A DNA stretch of 64,000 nt. It comes from Siphonodentalium dalli (taxonomy: Eukaryota > Mollusca > Scaphopoda > Gadilida > Siphonodentaliidae). A program made the translations under genes and the position numbers. The stretch covers positions 116,394,723 through 116,458,722 of the forward strand of contig CP136063.1 of assembly GCA_032622095.1 (NCBI GenBank). The letters are read 5' to 3'. Shown here in pieces: positions 23,379 through 37,957 of the stretch; positions within the stretch are counted from its first letter, which is position 1, and each line of letters opens with the position of its first letter. A model generated the notes under the pieces. The model was not told the origin of the DNA, did no database searches, and was given only the letters and a program-made list of their open reading frames with translations.

Positions 23379-24508
23379 TAACTAGAATATAAACGTCGAT
23401 GTGTTATTAAATTGGATATAAAACAATAAACACGTGGGTCGGTTTTCGCATATATAACATGAAGCGCGCTTAATGAACGTTCGGTCCGACGAATATAATG
23501 AGTGATTAACAACAACACACAAAGAGTTTGAACGTAATCGAACAGAAAAGAGCGTTCTCTATAAGTAGATTCCTTTATGGTAGGAATAATGAGCGGTTGT
23601 TTCACGTTTGCTTTTTGACAAGACTTAAATGACGGTGAACGAAACTATCAGTGGTGTTTTATTTTGCGAAAGTATAAAAGGAGTCATTTCCAATTCAGCA
23701 GACATAATACTAACGGAAAGAATTGAATGTCTATCATCAGTATACTACGGTTTATAACAATATACAACTTGTTCTTACGAAAATGATGATGTTTGCATGT
23801 TTCTATGTGTTTATCGTTGTTATCGCAAATGGAATAATTGGCTATACGTCGTCATTACGTTAGTAGAAATATACACCGTATAACGAAGGTTTGTTTGATC
23901 AAATTAATGTAATGTTTGTATTTTGTTTGGTTGTATATGATATGCAATGCGTTGAAGATGCGAAAGAAAATACAAAAGTGAAATACACGCACGCAGATAG
24001 CTCATGACACACTATACACGATAAAATGATAATTTAGCACACACCATGTGCTACACAATTTACGAATAGGTGGGTTTATATTAAAATCCAAGTTATTTGC
24101 TTTATAACGTCTCCGATATGAACTCATACCAATATACCACTCTGGAAATGATTGTTGGAATTTCACGAGAGTTGTATCATGCAGTTCTCTGGTAGAGGAT
24201 TGAGACTGACCCGCGGCAAGACGGGTGTATTCGAATCGGAGGTAGGTTTCATCCCACGCGGGATGGGTTAGCCGGAGGAAGGAGGAAGGAGAGAGGGGAG
24301 TGACAAATTTTTGGCGTATATATAGATAATATATATTATATATATAAACGGAATTATTTTGAAGAGCTCTTTTCACTTGACTGAGAAAAAAATAATGTTC
24401 TAAGTCCAAAAGTTTTGGTTGAAATATTGGAGCATTTTTCAAAAAGTGAAAACAAAATGAACGATTTTTCTGGGACAGGTCGATTTGGATCCGTTTTGGA
24501 GTCTGGAT

Positions 24509-27500
24509 TAAAAATTGGTACCACGGACCACCCCTCCCCATACCCACAATAATGAACAGACACTGTCAAAATTTGGCCCACCGCGTGCACTCTTTCGTCC
24601 GCACACGTTGGCGTATCAGTTGACATCCAAACTTCGACATCTTCGGAGGAGATGTGGTCACAAGCACATGTCCCAAACTGCAAAATTTGAGGGCCTGTAA
24701 CTCTTGCAATTCTTATCGGATTTCAAAAATCCTTCTTGGTTTGGGTTTGTTTTCGTTCAGGGAATGCATATACTTAAATAGATGAATATCGATCAAAAAA
24801 ACATTTTTGAGAAAATTTTGCCCCCACATCAGTGTAAAAATATATGTCCGACCCTGTTAAAATTTCTTTTTCGGACTAAACTGAGAACGGTCATCACGGC
24901 TATGAAAACCAAATGCAGTTATCTGGAATGATACGGGAGAACAACAGAGTACAATAAAATAGAGGTTCCCCTGTTTATGGGCGGTAACTCTTCAGGGAAA
25001 GCGCGGACACAAGTTTTGATGCCCGTGGGCAGTAGGGCATACCGAGGTGTACATACAGTCCAATTTTCGATGCTCTGCTCCTTATAATTTCCGAGATAAT
25101 AAAATGACATATTTTTCATATAAAGGGAGATAACTCCACGGGTTAAATGCGGACAATATCCGTTATGAGCCAAAGGCATAGAACTCATTTACCCCAACAT
25201 ACTTACCAAACTTGAGTTTTCTAGTACTAATACATTCAGAGATTTGGGCGTTGAAAAATACTGTAGTATAATAATAATAATGAAAAATAATCGAATAAGG
25301 GCTATAACTCTGTCTTGAAACATTGGGCCGAAATCTGGATATCATTATCTTTAGTAGACCTCAGATGCCTATATTCGTTAAAGATTTCGCGGTCCTGCTG
25401 CAATTAGTTTCTGAGTATTTTCAAATAAACGGAAAACTACCCCAATAGAAAAACAATATACTTCCTTGGTTACACCATGGAAGTATAATAATAGGGCGAA
25501 TCATGAACTGAACAATTCGCAGTTTAGGGATGGAAAATATGAAGTAAGATGATTGTGTACTGTCCTTAACATTTGTGTGTTGATCTCAAGTGTTTATAAT
25601 TGACCCCACTCCTGCCTCGAAATTGGGTGACGGGATTGGGAAATTGTCACACCAGGCCCAAAATGCAATTTTTGAAGGACCATAACTCCGTGATTTTCCA
25701 ATGGATTTTAAAATTGTTTTAAGTTTTGTTATATGCTACTTACTGAGATTGCATATTATAATTTCATCTGATTCGGAAAAGGAGAACATTTTGGTTATTA
25801 GAAAGAATATGGGCCCATATTCAAACTTTGAGTTCCAAAATCTCCGCCAGTTTTTAACGGATTTACGATCTGTTTTCAGATTTGTTATTAGCGTGTATGG
25901 TAAATGTTATATTCCAAGTTTCATATAATTCGGAGACGAAATAAATTTTGGTACCTCGGACCACCCCTCCCCTGACCCACAACACTGAACCGACACTGGC
26001 AAAATTTGGCCCACCGCGTGCACTCTTTCGTCCGCACACGTTGGCGTATCAGTTGACATCCAAACTTCGACATCTTCGGAGGAGATGTGGTCACAAGCAC
26101 ATGGGCCCAAAATTGCAAAATTTGAGGGCCCCTAACTTTGTCAGTTTTCAATGGATTTCGAAATTCTTTCAGTTTCTAGATCGGGTGGTGTTGTAGATGT
26201 TAAATTCCAAGTTTCATCTTATTCCGATAAGAATTAAAAATTGGTACCACGGACCACCCCTCCCCATACCCACAATAATGAACAGACACTGTCAAAATTT
26301 GGCCCACCGCGTGCACTCTTTCGTCCGCACACGTTGGCGTATCAGTTGACATCCAAACTTCGACATCTTCGGAGGAGATGTGGTCACAAGCACATGTCCC
26401 AAACTGCAAAATTTGAGGGCCTGTAACTCTTGCAATTCTTATCGGATTTCAAAAATCCTTCTTGGTTTGGGTTTGTTTTCGTTCAGGGAATGCATATACT
26501 TAAATAGATGAATATCGATCAAAAAAACATTTTTGAGAAAATTTTGCCCCCACATCAGTGTAAAAATATATGTCCGACCCTGTTAAAATTTCTTTTTCGG
26601 ACTAAACTGAGAACGGTCATCACGGCTATGAAAACCAAATGCAGTTATCTGGAATGATACGGGAGAACAACAGAGTACAATAAAATAGAGGTTCCCCTGT
26701 TTATGGGCGGTAACTCTTCAGGGAAAGCGCGGACACAAGTTTTGATGCCCGTGGGCAGTAGGGCATACCGAGGTGTACATACAGTCCAATTTTCGATGCT
26801 CTGCTCCTTATAATTTCCGAGATAATAAAATGACATATTTTTCATATAAAGGGAGATAACTCCACGGGTTAAATGCGGACAATATCCGTTATGAGCCAAA
26901 GGCATAGAACTCATTTACCCCAACATACTTACCAAACTTGAGTTTTCTAGTACTAATACATTCAGAGATTTGGGCGTTGAAAAATACTGTAGTATAATAA
27001 TAATAATGAAAAATAATCGAATAAGGGCTATAACTCTGTCTTGAAACATTGGGCCGAAATCTGGATATCATTATCTTTAGTAGACCTCAGATGCCTATAT
27101 TCGTTAAAGATTTCGCGGTCCTGCTGCAATTAGTTTCTGAGTATTTTCAAATAAACGGAAAACTACCCCAATAGAAAAACAATATACTTCCTTGGTTACA
27201 CCATGGAAGTATAATAATAGGGCGAATCATGAACTGAACAATTCGCAGTTTAGGGATGGAAAATATGAAGTAAGATGATTGTGTACTGTCCTTAACATTT
27301 GTGTGTTGATCTCAAGTGTTTATAATTGACCCCACTCCTGCCTCGAAATTGGGTGACGGGATTGGGAAATTGTCACACCAGGCCCAAAATGCAATTTTTG
27401 AAGGACCATAACTCCGTGATTTTCCAATGGATTTTAAAATTGTTTTAAGTTTTGTTATATGCTACTTACTGAGATTGCATATTATAATTTCATCTGATTC

Positions 27501-30500
27501 GGAAAAGGAGAACATTTTGGTTATTAGAAAGAATATGGGCCCATATTCAAACTTTGAGTTCCAAAATCTCCGCCAGTTTTTAACGGATTTACGATCTGTT
27601 TTCAGATTTGTTATTAGCGTGTATGGTAAATGTTATATTCCAAGTTTCATATAATTCGGAGACGAAATAAATTTTGGTACCTCGGACCACCCCTCCCCTG
27701 ACCCACAACACTGAACCGACACTGGCAAAATTTGGCCCACCGCGTGCACTCTTTCGTCCGCACACGTTGGCGTATCAGTTGACATCCAAACTTCGACATC
27801 TTCGGAGGAGATGTGGTCACAAGCACATGGGCCCAAAATTGCAAAATTTGAGGGCCCCTAACTTTGTCAGTTTTCAATGGATTTCGAAATTCTTTCAGTT
27901 TCTAGATCGGGTGGTGTTGTAGATGTTAAATTCCAAGTTTCATCTTATTCCGATAAGAATTAAAAATTGGTACCACGGACCACCCCTCCCCATACCCACA
28001 ATAATGAACAGACACTGTCAAAATTTGGCCCACCGCGTGCACTCTTTCTTCCGCACACGTTGGCGTATCAGTTGACATCCAAACTTCGACATCTTCGGAG
28101 GAGATGTGGTCACAAGCACATGTCCCAAACTGCAAAATTTGAGGGCCTGTAACTCTTGCAATTCTTATCGGATTTCAAAAATCCTTCTTGGTTTGGGTTT
28201 GTTTTCGTTCAGGGAATGCATATACTTAAATAGATGAATATCGATCAAAAAAACATTTTTGAGAAAATTTTGCCCCCACATCAGTGTAAAAATATATGTC
28301 CGACCCTGTTAAAATTTCTTTTTCGGACTAAACTGAGAACGGTCATCACGGCTATGAAAACCAAATGCAGTTATCTGGAATGATACGGGAGAACAACAGA
28401 GTACAATAAAATAGAGGTTCCCCTGTTTATGGGCGGTAACTCTTCAGGGAAAGCGCGGACACAAGTTTTGATGCCCGTGGGCAGTAGGGCATACCGAGGT
28501 GTACATACAGTCCAATTTTCGATGCTCTGCTCCTTATAATTTCCGAGATAATAAAATGACATATTTTTCATATAAAGGGAGATAACTCCACGGGTTAAAT
28601 GCGGACAATATCCGTTATGAGCCAAAGGCATAGAACTCATTTACCCCAACATACTTACCAAACTTGAGTTTTCTAGTACTAATACATTCAGAGATTTGGG
28701 CGTTGAAAAATACTGTAGTATAATAATAATAATGAAAAATAATCGAATAAGGGCTATAACTCTGTCTTGAAACATTGGGCCGAAATCTGGATATCATTAT
28801 CTTTAGTAGACCTCAGATGCCTATATTCGTTAAAGATTTCGCGGTCCTGCTGCAATTAGTTTCTGAGTATTTTCAAATAAACGGAAAACTACCCCAATAG
28901 AAAAACAATATACTTCCTTGGTTACACCATGGAAGTATAATAATAGGGCGAATCATGAACTGAACAATTCGCAGTTTAGGGATGGAAAATATGAAGTAAG
29001 ATGATTGTGTACTGTCCTTAACATTTGTGTGTTGATCTCAAGTGTTTATAATTGACCCCACTCCTGCCTCGAAATTGGGTGACGGGATTGGGAAATTGTC
29101 ACACCAGGCCCAAAATGCTATTTTTGAAGGACCATAACTCCGTGATTTTCCAATGGATTTTAAAATTGTTTTAAGTTTTGTTATATGCTACTTACTGAGA
29201 TTGCATATTATAATTTCATCTGATTCGGAAAAGGAGAACATTTTGGTTATTAGAAAGAATATGGGCCCATATTCAAACTTTGAGTTCCAAAATCTCCGCC
29301 AGTTTTTAACGGATTTACGATCTGTTTTCAGATTTGTTATTAGCGTGTATGGTAAATGTTATATTCCAAGTTTCATATAATTCGGAGACGAAATAAATTT
29401 TGGTACCTCGGACCACCCCTCCCCTGACCCACAACACTGAACCGACACTGGCAAAATTTGGCCCACCGCGTGCACTCTTTCGTCCGCACACGTTGGCGTA
29501 TCAGTTGACATCCAAACTTCGACATCTTCGGAGGAGATGTGGTCACAAGCACATGGGCCCAAAATTGCAAAATTTGAGGGCCCCTAACTTTGTCAGTTTT
29601 CAATGGATTTCGAAATTCTTTCAGTTTCTAGATCGGGTGGTGTTGTAGATGTTAAATTCCAAGTTTCATCTTATTCCGATAAGAATTAAAAATTGGTACC
29701 ACGGACCACCCCTCCCCATACCCACAATAATGAACAGACACTGTCAAAATTTGGCCCACCGCGTGCACTCTTTCGTCCGCACACGTTGGCGTATCAGTTG
29801 ACATCCAAACTTCGACATCTTCGGAGGAGATGTGGTCACAAGCACATGTCCCAAACTGCAAAATTTGAGGGCCTGTAACTCTTGCAATTCTTATCGGATT
29901 TCAAAAATCCTTCTTGGTTTGGGTTTGTTTTCGTTCAGGGAATGCATATACTTAAATAGATGAATATCGATCAAAAAAACATTTTTGAGAAAATTTTGCC
30001 CCCACATCAGTGTAAAAATATATGTCCGACCCTGTTAAAATTTCTTTTTCGGACTAAACTGAGAACGGTCATCACGGCTATGAAAACCAAATGCAGTTAT
30101 CTGGAATGATACGGGAGAACAACAGAGTACAATAAAATAGAGGTTCCCCTGTTTATGGGCGGTAACTCTTCAGGGAAAGCGCGGACACAAGTTTTGATGC
30201 CCGTGGGCAGTAGGGCATACCGAGGTGTACATACAGTCCAATTTTCGATGCTCTGCTCCTTATAATTTCCGAGATAATAAAATGACATATTTTTCATATA
30301 AAGGGAGATAACTCCACGGGTTAAATGCGGACAATATCCGTTATGAGCCAAAGGCATAGAACTCATTTACCCCAACATACTTACCAAACTTGAGTTTTCT
30401 AGTACTAATACATTCAGAGATTTGGGCGTTGAAAAATACTGTAGTATAATAATAATAATGAAAAATAATCGAATAAGGGCTATAACTCTGTCTTGAAACA

Positions 30501-33500
30501 TTGGGCCGAAATCTGGATATCATTATCTTTAGTAGACCTCAGATGCCTATATTCGTTAAAGATTTCGCGGTCCTGCTGCAATTAGTTTCTGAGTATTTTC
30601 AAATAAACGGAAAACTACCCCAATAGAAAAACAATATACTTCCTTGGTTACACCATGGAAGTATAATAATAGGGCGAATCATGAACTGAACAATTCGCAG
30701 TTTAGGGATGGAAAATATGAAGTAAGATGATTGTGTACTGTCCTTAACATTTGTGTGTTGATCTCAAGTGTTTATAATTGACCCCACTCCTGCCTCGAAA
30801 TTGGGTGACGGGATTGGGAAATTGTCACACCAGGCCCAAAATGCAATTTTTGAAGGACCATAACTCCGTGATTTTCCAATGGATTTTAAAATTGTTTTAA
30901 GTTTTGTTATATGCTACTTACTGAGATTGCATATTATAAATTTCATCTGATTCGGAAAAGGAGAACATTTTGGTTATTAGAAAGAATATGGGCCCATATT
31001 CAAACTTTGAGTTCCAAAATCTCCGCCAGTTTTTAACGGATTTACGATCTGTTTTCAGATTTGTTATTAGCGTGTATGGTAAATGTTATATTCCAAGTTT
31101 CATATAATTCGGAGACGAAATAAATTTTGGTACCTCGGACCACCCCTCCCCTGACCCACAACACTGAACCGACACTGGCAAAATTTGGCCCACCGCGTGC
31201 ACTCTTTCGTCCGCACACGTTGGCGTATCAGTTGACATCCAAACTTCGACATCTTCGGAGGAGATGTGGTCACAAGCACATGGGCCCAAAATTGCAAAAT
31301 TTGAGGGCCCCTAACTTTGTCAGTTTTCAATGGATTTCAAAAATCCTTCTTGGTTTGGGTTTGTTTTCGTTCAGGGAATGCATATACTTAAATAGATGAA
31401 TATCGATCAAAAAAACATTTTTGAGAAAATTTTGCCCCCACATCAGTGTAAAAATATATGTCCGACCCTGTTAAAATTTCTTTTTCGGACTAAACTGAGA
31501 ACGGTCATCACGGCTATGAAAACCAAATGCAGTTATCTGGAATGATACGGGAGAACAACAGAGTACAATAAAATAGAGGTTCCCCTGTTTATGGGCGGTA
31601 ACTCTTCAGGGAAAGCGCGGACACAAGTTTTGATGCCCGTGGGCAGTAGGGCATACCGAGGTGTACATACAGTCCAATTTTCGATGCTCTGCTCCTTATA
31701 ATTTCCGAGATAATAAAATGACATATTTTTCATATAAAGGGAGATAACTCCACGGGTTAAATGCGGACAATATCCGTTATGAGCCAAAGGCATAGAACTC
31801 ATTTACCCCAACATACTTACCAAACTTGAGTTTTCTAGTACTAATACATTCAGAGATTTGGGCGTTGAAAAATACTGTAGTATAATAATAATAATGAAAA
31901 ATAATCGAATAAGGGCTATAACTCTGTCTTGAAACATTGGGCCGAAATCTGGATATCATTATCTTTAGTAGACCTCAGATGCCTATATTCGTTAAAGATT
32001 TCGCGGTCCTGCTGCAATTAGTTTCTGAGTATTTTCAAATAAACGGAAAACTACCCCAATAGAAAAACAATATACTTCCTTGGTTACACCATGGAAGTAT
32101 AATAATAGGGCGAATCATGAACTGAACAATTCGCAGTTTAGGGATGGAAAATATGAAGTAAGATGATTGTGTACTGTCCTTAACATTTGTGTGTTGATCT
32201 CAAGTGTTTATAATTGACCCCACTCCTGCCTCGAAATTGGGTGACGGGATTGGGAAATTGTCACACCAGGCCCAAAATGCAATTTTTGAAGGACCATAAC
32301 TCCGTGATTTTCCAATGGATTTTAAAATTGTTTTAAGTTTTGTTATATGCTACTTACTGAGATTGCATATTATAAATTTCATCTGATTCGGAAAAGGAGA
32401 ACATTTTGGTTATTAGAAAGAATATGGGCCCATATTCAAACTTTGAGTTCCAAAATCTCCGCCAGTTTTTAACGGATTTACGATCTGTTTTCAGATTTGT
32501 TATTAGCGTGTATGGTAAATGTTATATTCCAAGTTTCATATAATTCGGAGACGAAATAAATTTTGGTACCTCGGACCACCCCTCCCCTGACCCACAACAC
32601 TGAACCGACACTGGCAAAATTTGGCCCACCGCGTGCACTCTTTCGTCCGCACACGTTGGCGTATCAGTTGACATCCAAACTTCGACATCTTCGGAGGAGA
32701 TGTGGTCACAAGCACATGGGCCCAAAATTGCAAAATTTGAGGGCCCCTAACTTTGTCAGTTTTCAATGGATTTCGAAATTCTTTCAGTTTCTAGATCGGG
32801 TGGTGTTGTAGATGTTAAATTCCAAGTTTCATCTTATTCCGATAAGAATTAAAAATTGGTACCACGGACCACCCCTCCCCATACCCACAATAATGAACAG
32901 ACACTGTCAAAATTTGGCCCACCGCGTGCACTCTTTCGTCCGCACACGTTGGCGTATCAGTTGACATCCAAACTTCGACATCTTCGGAGGAGATGTGGTC
33001 ACAAGCACATGTCCCAAACTGCAAAATTTGAGGGCCTGTAACTCTTGCAATTCTTATCGGATTTCAAAAATCCTTCTTGGTTTGGGTTTGTTTTCGTTCA
33101 AGGAATGCATATACTTAAATAGATGAATATCGATCAAAAAAACATTTTTGAGAAAATTTTGCCCCCACATCAGTGTAAAAATATATGTCCGACCCTGTTA
33201 AAATTTCTTTTTCGGACTAAACTGAGAACGGTCATCACGGCTATGAAAACCAAATGCAGTTATCTGGAATGATACGGGAGAACAACAGAGTACAATAAAA
33301 TAGAGGTTCCCCTGTTTATGGGCGGTAACTCTTCAGGGAAAGCGCGGACACAAGTTTTGATGCCCGTGGGCAGTAGGGCATACCGAGGTGTACATACAGT
33401 CCAATTTTCGATGCTCTGCTCCTTATAATTTCCGAGATAATAAAATGACATATTTTTCATATAAAGGGAGATAACTCCACGGGTTAAATGCGGACCGTTA

Positions 33501-35151
33501 TGAGCCAAAGGCATAGAACTCATTTACCCCAACATACTTACCAAACTTGAGTTTTCTAGTACTAATACATTCAGAGATTTGGGCGTTGAAAAATACTGTA
33601 GTATAATAATAATAATGAAAAATAATCGAATAAGGGCTATAACTCTGTCTTGAAACATTGGGCCGAAATCTGGATATCATTATCTTTAGTAGACCTCAGA
33701 TGCCTATATTCGTTAAAGATTTCGCGGTCCTGCTGCAATTAGTTTCTGAGTATTTTCAAATAAACGGAAAACTACCCCAATAGAAAAACAATATACTTCC
33801 TTGGTTACACCATGGAAGTATAATAATAGGGCGAATCATGAACTGAACAATTCGCAGTTTAGGGATGGAAAATATGAAGTAAGATGATTGTGTACTGTCC
33901 TTAACATTTGTGTGTTGATCTCAAGTGTTTATAATTGACCCCACTCCTGCCTCGAAATTGGGTGACGGGATTGGGAAATTGTCACACCAGGCCCAAAATG
34001 CAATTTTTGAAGGACCATAACTCCGTGATTTTCCAATGGATTTTAAAATTGTTTTAAGTTTTGTTATATGCTACTTACTGAGATTGCATATTATAAATTT
34101 CATCTGATTCGGAAAAGGAGAACATTTTGGTTATTAGAAAGAATATGGGCCCATATTCAAACTTTGAGTTCCAAAATCTCCGCCAGTTTTTAACGGATTT
34201 ACGATCTGTTTTCAGATTTGTTATTAGCGTGTATGGTAAATGTTATATTCCAAGTTTCATATAATTCGGAGACGAAATAAATTTTGGTACCTCGGACCAC
34301 CCCTCCCCTGACCCACAACACTGAACCGACACTGGCAAAATTTGGCCCACCGCGTGCACTCTTTCGTCCGCACACGTTGGCGTATCAGTTGACATCCAAA
34401 CTTCGACATCTTCGGAGGAGATGTGGTCACAAGCACATGGGCCCAAAATTGCAAAATTTGAGGGCACCTAACTTTGTCAGTTTTCAATGGATTTCAAAAA
34501 TCCTTCTTGGTTTGGGTTTGTTTTCGTTCAGGGAATGCATATACTTAAATAGATGAATATCGATCAAAAAAACATTTTTGAGAAAATTTTGCCCCCACAT
34601 CAGTGTAAAAATATATGTCCGACCCTGTTAAAATTTCTTTTTCGGACTAAACTGAGAACGGTCATCACGGCTATGAAAACCAAATGCAGTTATCTGGAAT
34701 GATACGGGAGAACAACAGAGTACAATAAAATAGAGGTTCCCCTGTTTATGGGCGGTAACTCTTCAGGGAAAGCGCGGACACAAGTTTTGATGCCCGTGGG
34801 CAGTAGGGCATACCGAGGTGTACATACAGTCCAATTTTCGATGCTCTGCTCCTTATAATTTCCGAGATAATAAAATGACATATTTTTCATATAAAGGGAG
34901 ATAACTCCACGGGTTAAATGCGGACAATATCCGTTATGAGCCAAAGGCATAGAACTCATTTACCCCAACATACTTACCAAACTTGAGTTTTCTAGTACTA
35001 ATACATTCAGAGATTTGGGCGTTGAAAAATACTGTAGTATAATAATAATAATGAAAAATAATCGAATAAGGGCTATAACTCTGTCTTGAAACATTGGGCC
35101 GAAATCTGGATATCATTATCTTTAGTAGACCTCAGATGCCTATATTCGTTA
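24509..35151 (+). repeat. Young satellite array, units of 1726 and 1436 bp, ending at the assembly gap
   Basis: One marker recurs at 24919, 26645, 28371, 30097, 31533, 33260 and 34690, giving unit lengths 1726, 1726, 1726, 1436, 1727 and 1430. Long units hold two related boxes of about 290 bp, with GGTACCTCGG and then GGTACCACGG. Short units lack the second box (missing after 31129 and 34286). Units differ by only a few bases, for example an extra A from the fourth unit on (about 30937), a 6-bp deletion near 33496 and single substitutions near 28048 and 29118. The near identity implies very recent amplification or homogenisation. No gene; the repeated small frames on both strands are by-products. 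Confidence 0.95.
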
Positions 35152-35251
35152 NNNNNNNNNNNNNNNNNNNNNNNNNNNNNNNNNNNNNNNNNNNNNNNNN
35201 NNNNNNNNNNNNNNNNNNNNNNNNNNNNNNNNNNNNNNNNNNNNNNNNNNN
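35152..35251. other. Assembly gap, 100 N
   Basis: Exactly 100 N, a common placeholder for a gap of unknown size. It sits in the middle of a satellite unit, so the array is probably longer than shown. The right flank (35252 onward) is not satellite. Confidence 0.98.
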
Positions 35252-35560
35252 ACTATACAGACAGTCTGACAAAATAAAGTTTCAGTGACACTCTATCCGA
35301 AGAGGGGAATAATTCCATCTGTTACAGTCAATGGAGCAATTATGAATCTGGAAAGGTGAAATTTCTAAGTAATACTAGATATCGACATGACGCGATAACA
35401 TATAACGTAAATGCAATATGGCCGCTGGCGACCATTTTTTCCTATAAAATTAAAAAAATATTTGATAGCTCTCATCTGATAGATCAATATCAAGATAAAT
35501 ATGAAGTTTGGTGATGATCGGATGAGTGAAGTGGACTGTGCTAAACGGTTTAGTAATGCT
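35252..35560. other. Right flank of the gap
   Basis: Unassigned sequence with one ATATGGCCGCTGGCGACCAT module near 35415 related to the YY1-like motif. No gene seen. Confidence 0.4.
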
Positions 35561-36568
35561 TAAAAGATTTTTACCTTAATATTTTTATGTTCACTTTATA
35601 AACTTCACTGAGTCATCTTTGTCATGTATTGAGTTTGATATCTTTTGTTAACAGTTTATAAATCATGTATGTCTCATGTTTGTTATTTTAATTTATGTGT
35701 TTATTATCATTAAATAAAGTTGCATTCCTTAAAAAGATCTTACCTCAATGTTTTTATGTTCACTTTATAAACTCCACTGAGTCATCTTTGTCATGTATTG
35801 AATTTGATATCTTTTGTTAAGAGTTTATAAATTATGTATGTCTCGTGTTCGTTATTATATTATATACACTTTATAGTGTGTTTCAGAACGAAAAAAAAAT
35901 GAATAAAATCAACAAATTTGTAAATTTAAAAACAATTCAAACGTTGTTGTATTCCATGTCCCAGCCCGGACATATACACCAAATTTCAATAATATTCATT
36001 GAGAAACAACGGACCAAACGCCATATAACACCCCGTATACATCTTCTATTCCGAGTTGGCCTTTTATTCCGAGTTGGCACGCGTCGATTGGGGCGAGTTA
36101 GCCCTGGGGCGAGTACGCCGATTCCGACACCTTTTCTATTTGCAGCAGGTATACGTTTACGCTGGTTTACGCGTAATTTAATTTACAAAGTTCCCCAATT
36201 GGTATCGTAAATAGAGCGACCTTATTTGACAGAGAATGCCTCTGTTATTGATTATAAAGTTGCTATACATTAAAAACGACAATTCACATGCTCGTTCAAG
36301 CGCAGTAGTCTATTTTCCCCATGTTAAAGGACATCCACAAATACTAAATAACGCTAACCTACTGCCGAATGTTTTACACGACAACTGTTAACATATTTGG
36401 GCTGAATTCATCTGACGCGGTATTATTCCTCAAAATAAACAACAAAACCATCGTTACTTGGAAATGTAGTTTGGGCTAACATTTACATAAATCCTCCACA
36501 TCATTATTCCGACACACACGTCAGATGAAAAACACACATGAAGTAACCGGCCAAATTGGCCGAAATGA
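35561..36568 (+). repeat. Left arm of the outer inverted repeat
   Basis: It matches, inverted, 47798-48350 plus 52041-52721. Shared words include TCATCTGATG, AACATTTGCAGTAGGTTAGC-like sequence, and CACTTTATA...GAGTCATCTTTGTCATG at the outer end. The outer 170-175 bases are duplicated in tandem here (35561 and about 35735). No transposase frame is visible. Confidence 0.75.
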
Positions 36569-37654
<1,086 letters not shown>

Positions 37655-37785
37655 ACACATTAGGCCTAGCCGCCTAGATATATAACGTTTAGGTGCAACC
37701 CTTTTGGTATAATCAATATTGAAAGGTGCACAACGAATGCTATGTATTATCTATTTTACTTTCAATGAAAACGACCTCATGCACG

Positions 37786-37957
37786 AACTTTCAGTTTCGG
37801 TGTCTTTTATCCGTTTCTCAGAATTGTAAACGAAAGCTTCGGTTTCGTGGAAGGTAGTTATGCATTCGTTCGTGCATTTAGTATAAATGCCCTTCTACTA
37901 GTATAGTGCTTCCACTGAAGTCAACATATCCACGAGAGTTGGAGCTATCAATAAAAG
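37786..37957 (+). promoter_or_regulatory. Candidate TATA promoter with IRF/ISRE-like sites and non-coding first exon
   Basis: TATAAAT stands at 37882-37888. About 30 bases downstream an exon-like stretch (about 37913-37957) ends AAAAG before a strong donor GTGAGTTG. Upstream, TTTCAGTTTC (37789-37798) is an exact match to the reversed IRF core GAAANNGAAA, and CTTCGGTTTC (37837-37846) is a one-mismatch second site. Spacing and order fit an inducible Pol II promoter. No coding exon of the presumed gene was recognised downstream, so the target gene is unknown and the call is an inference. Confidence 0.4.

Larger units (their letters stand above)
21629..24508 (+). repeat. Segment X2 (second copy of the large direct duplication)
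   Basis: Same block order as 16608-19032 but with different indels. A GGTCAAGGTCAGG module array (22390-22780) lies in the opposite orientation, and only one tRNA-like unit is present. Sequence at 23390-23760 is absent from X1. X2 stops at CTGGATT (24508), directly abutting the young satellite. Confidence 0.7.

Noticed and set aside
25907-34467. Recurrent minus-strand frames in the satellite boxes (CACDHISSEDVEVWMS...)
   Set aside because: The frame is open in old and young boxes, but differences between them are mostly amino-acid-changing, with no excess of silent changes, and the frames are simply copied with the satellite.
35086-35288. Frames spanning the N gap
   Set aside because: They exist only because N is read as unknown residue.
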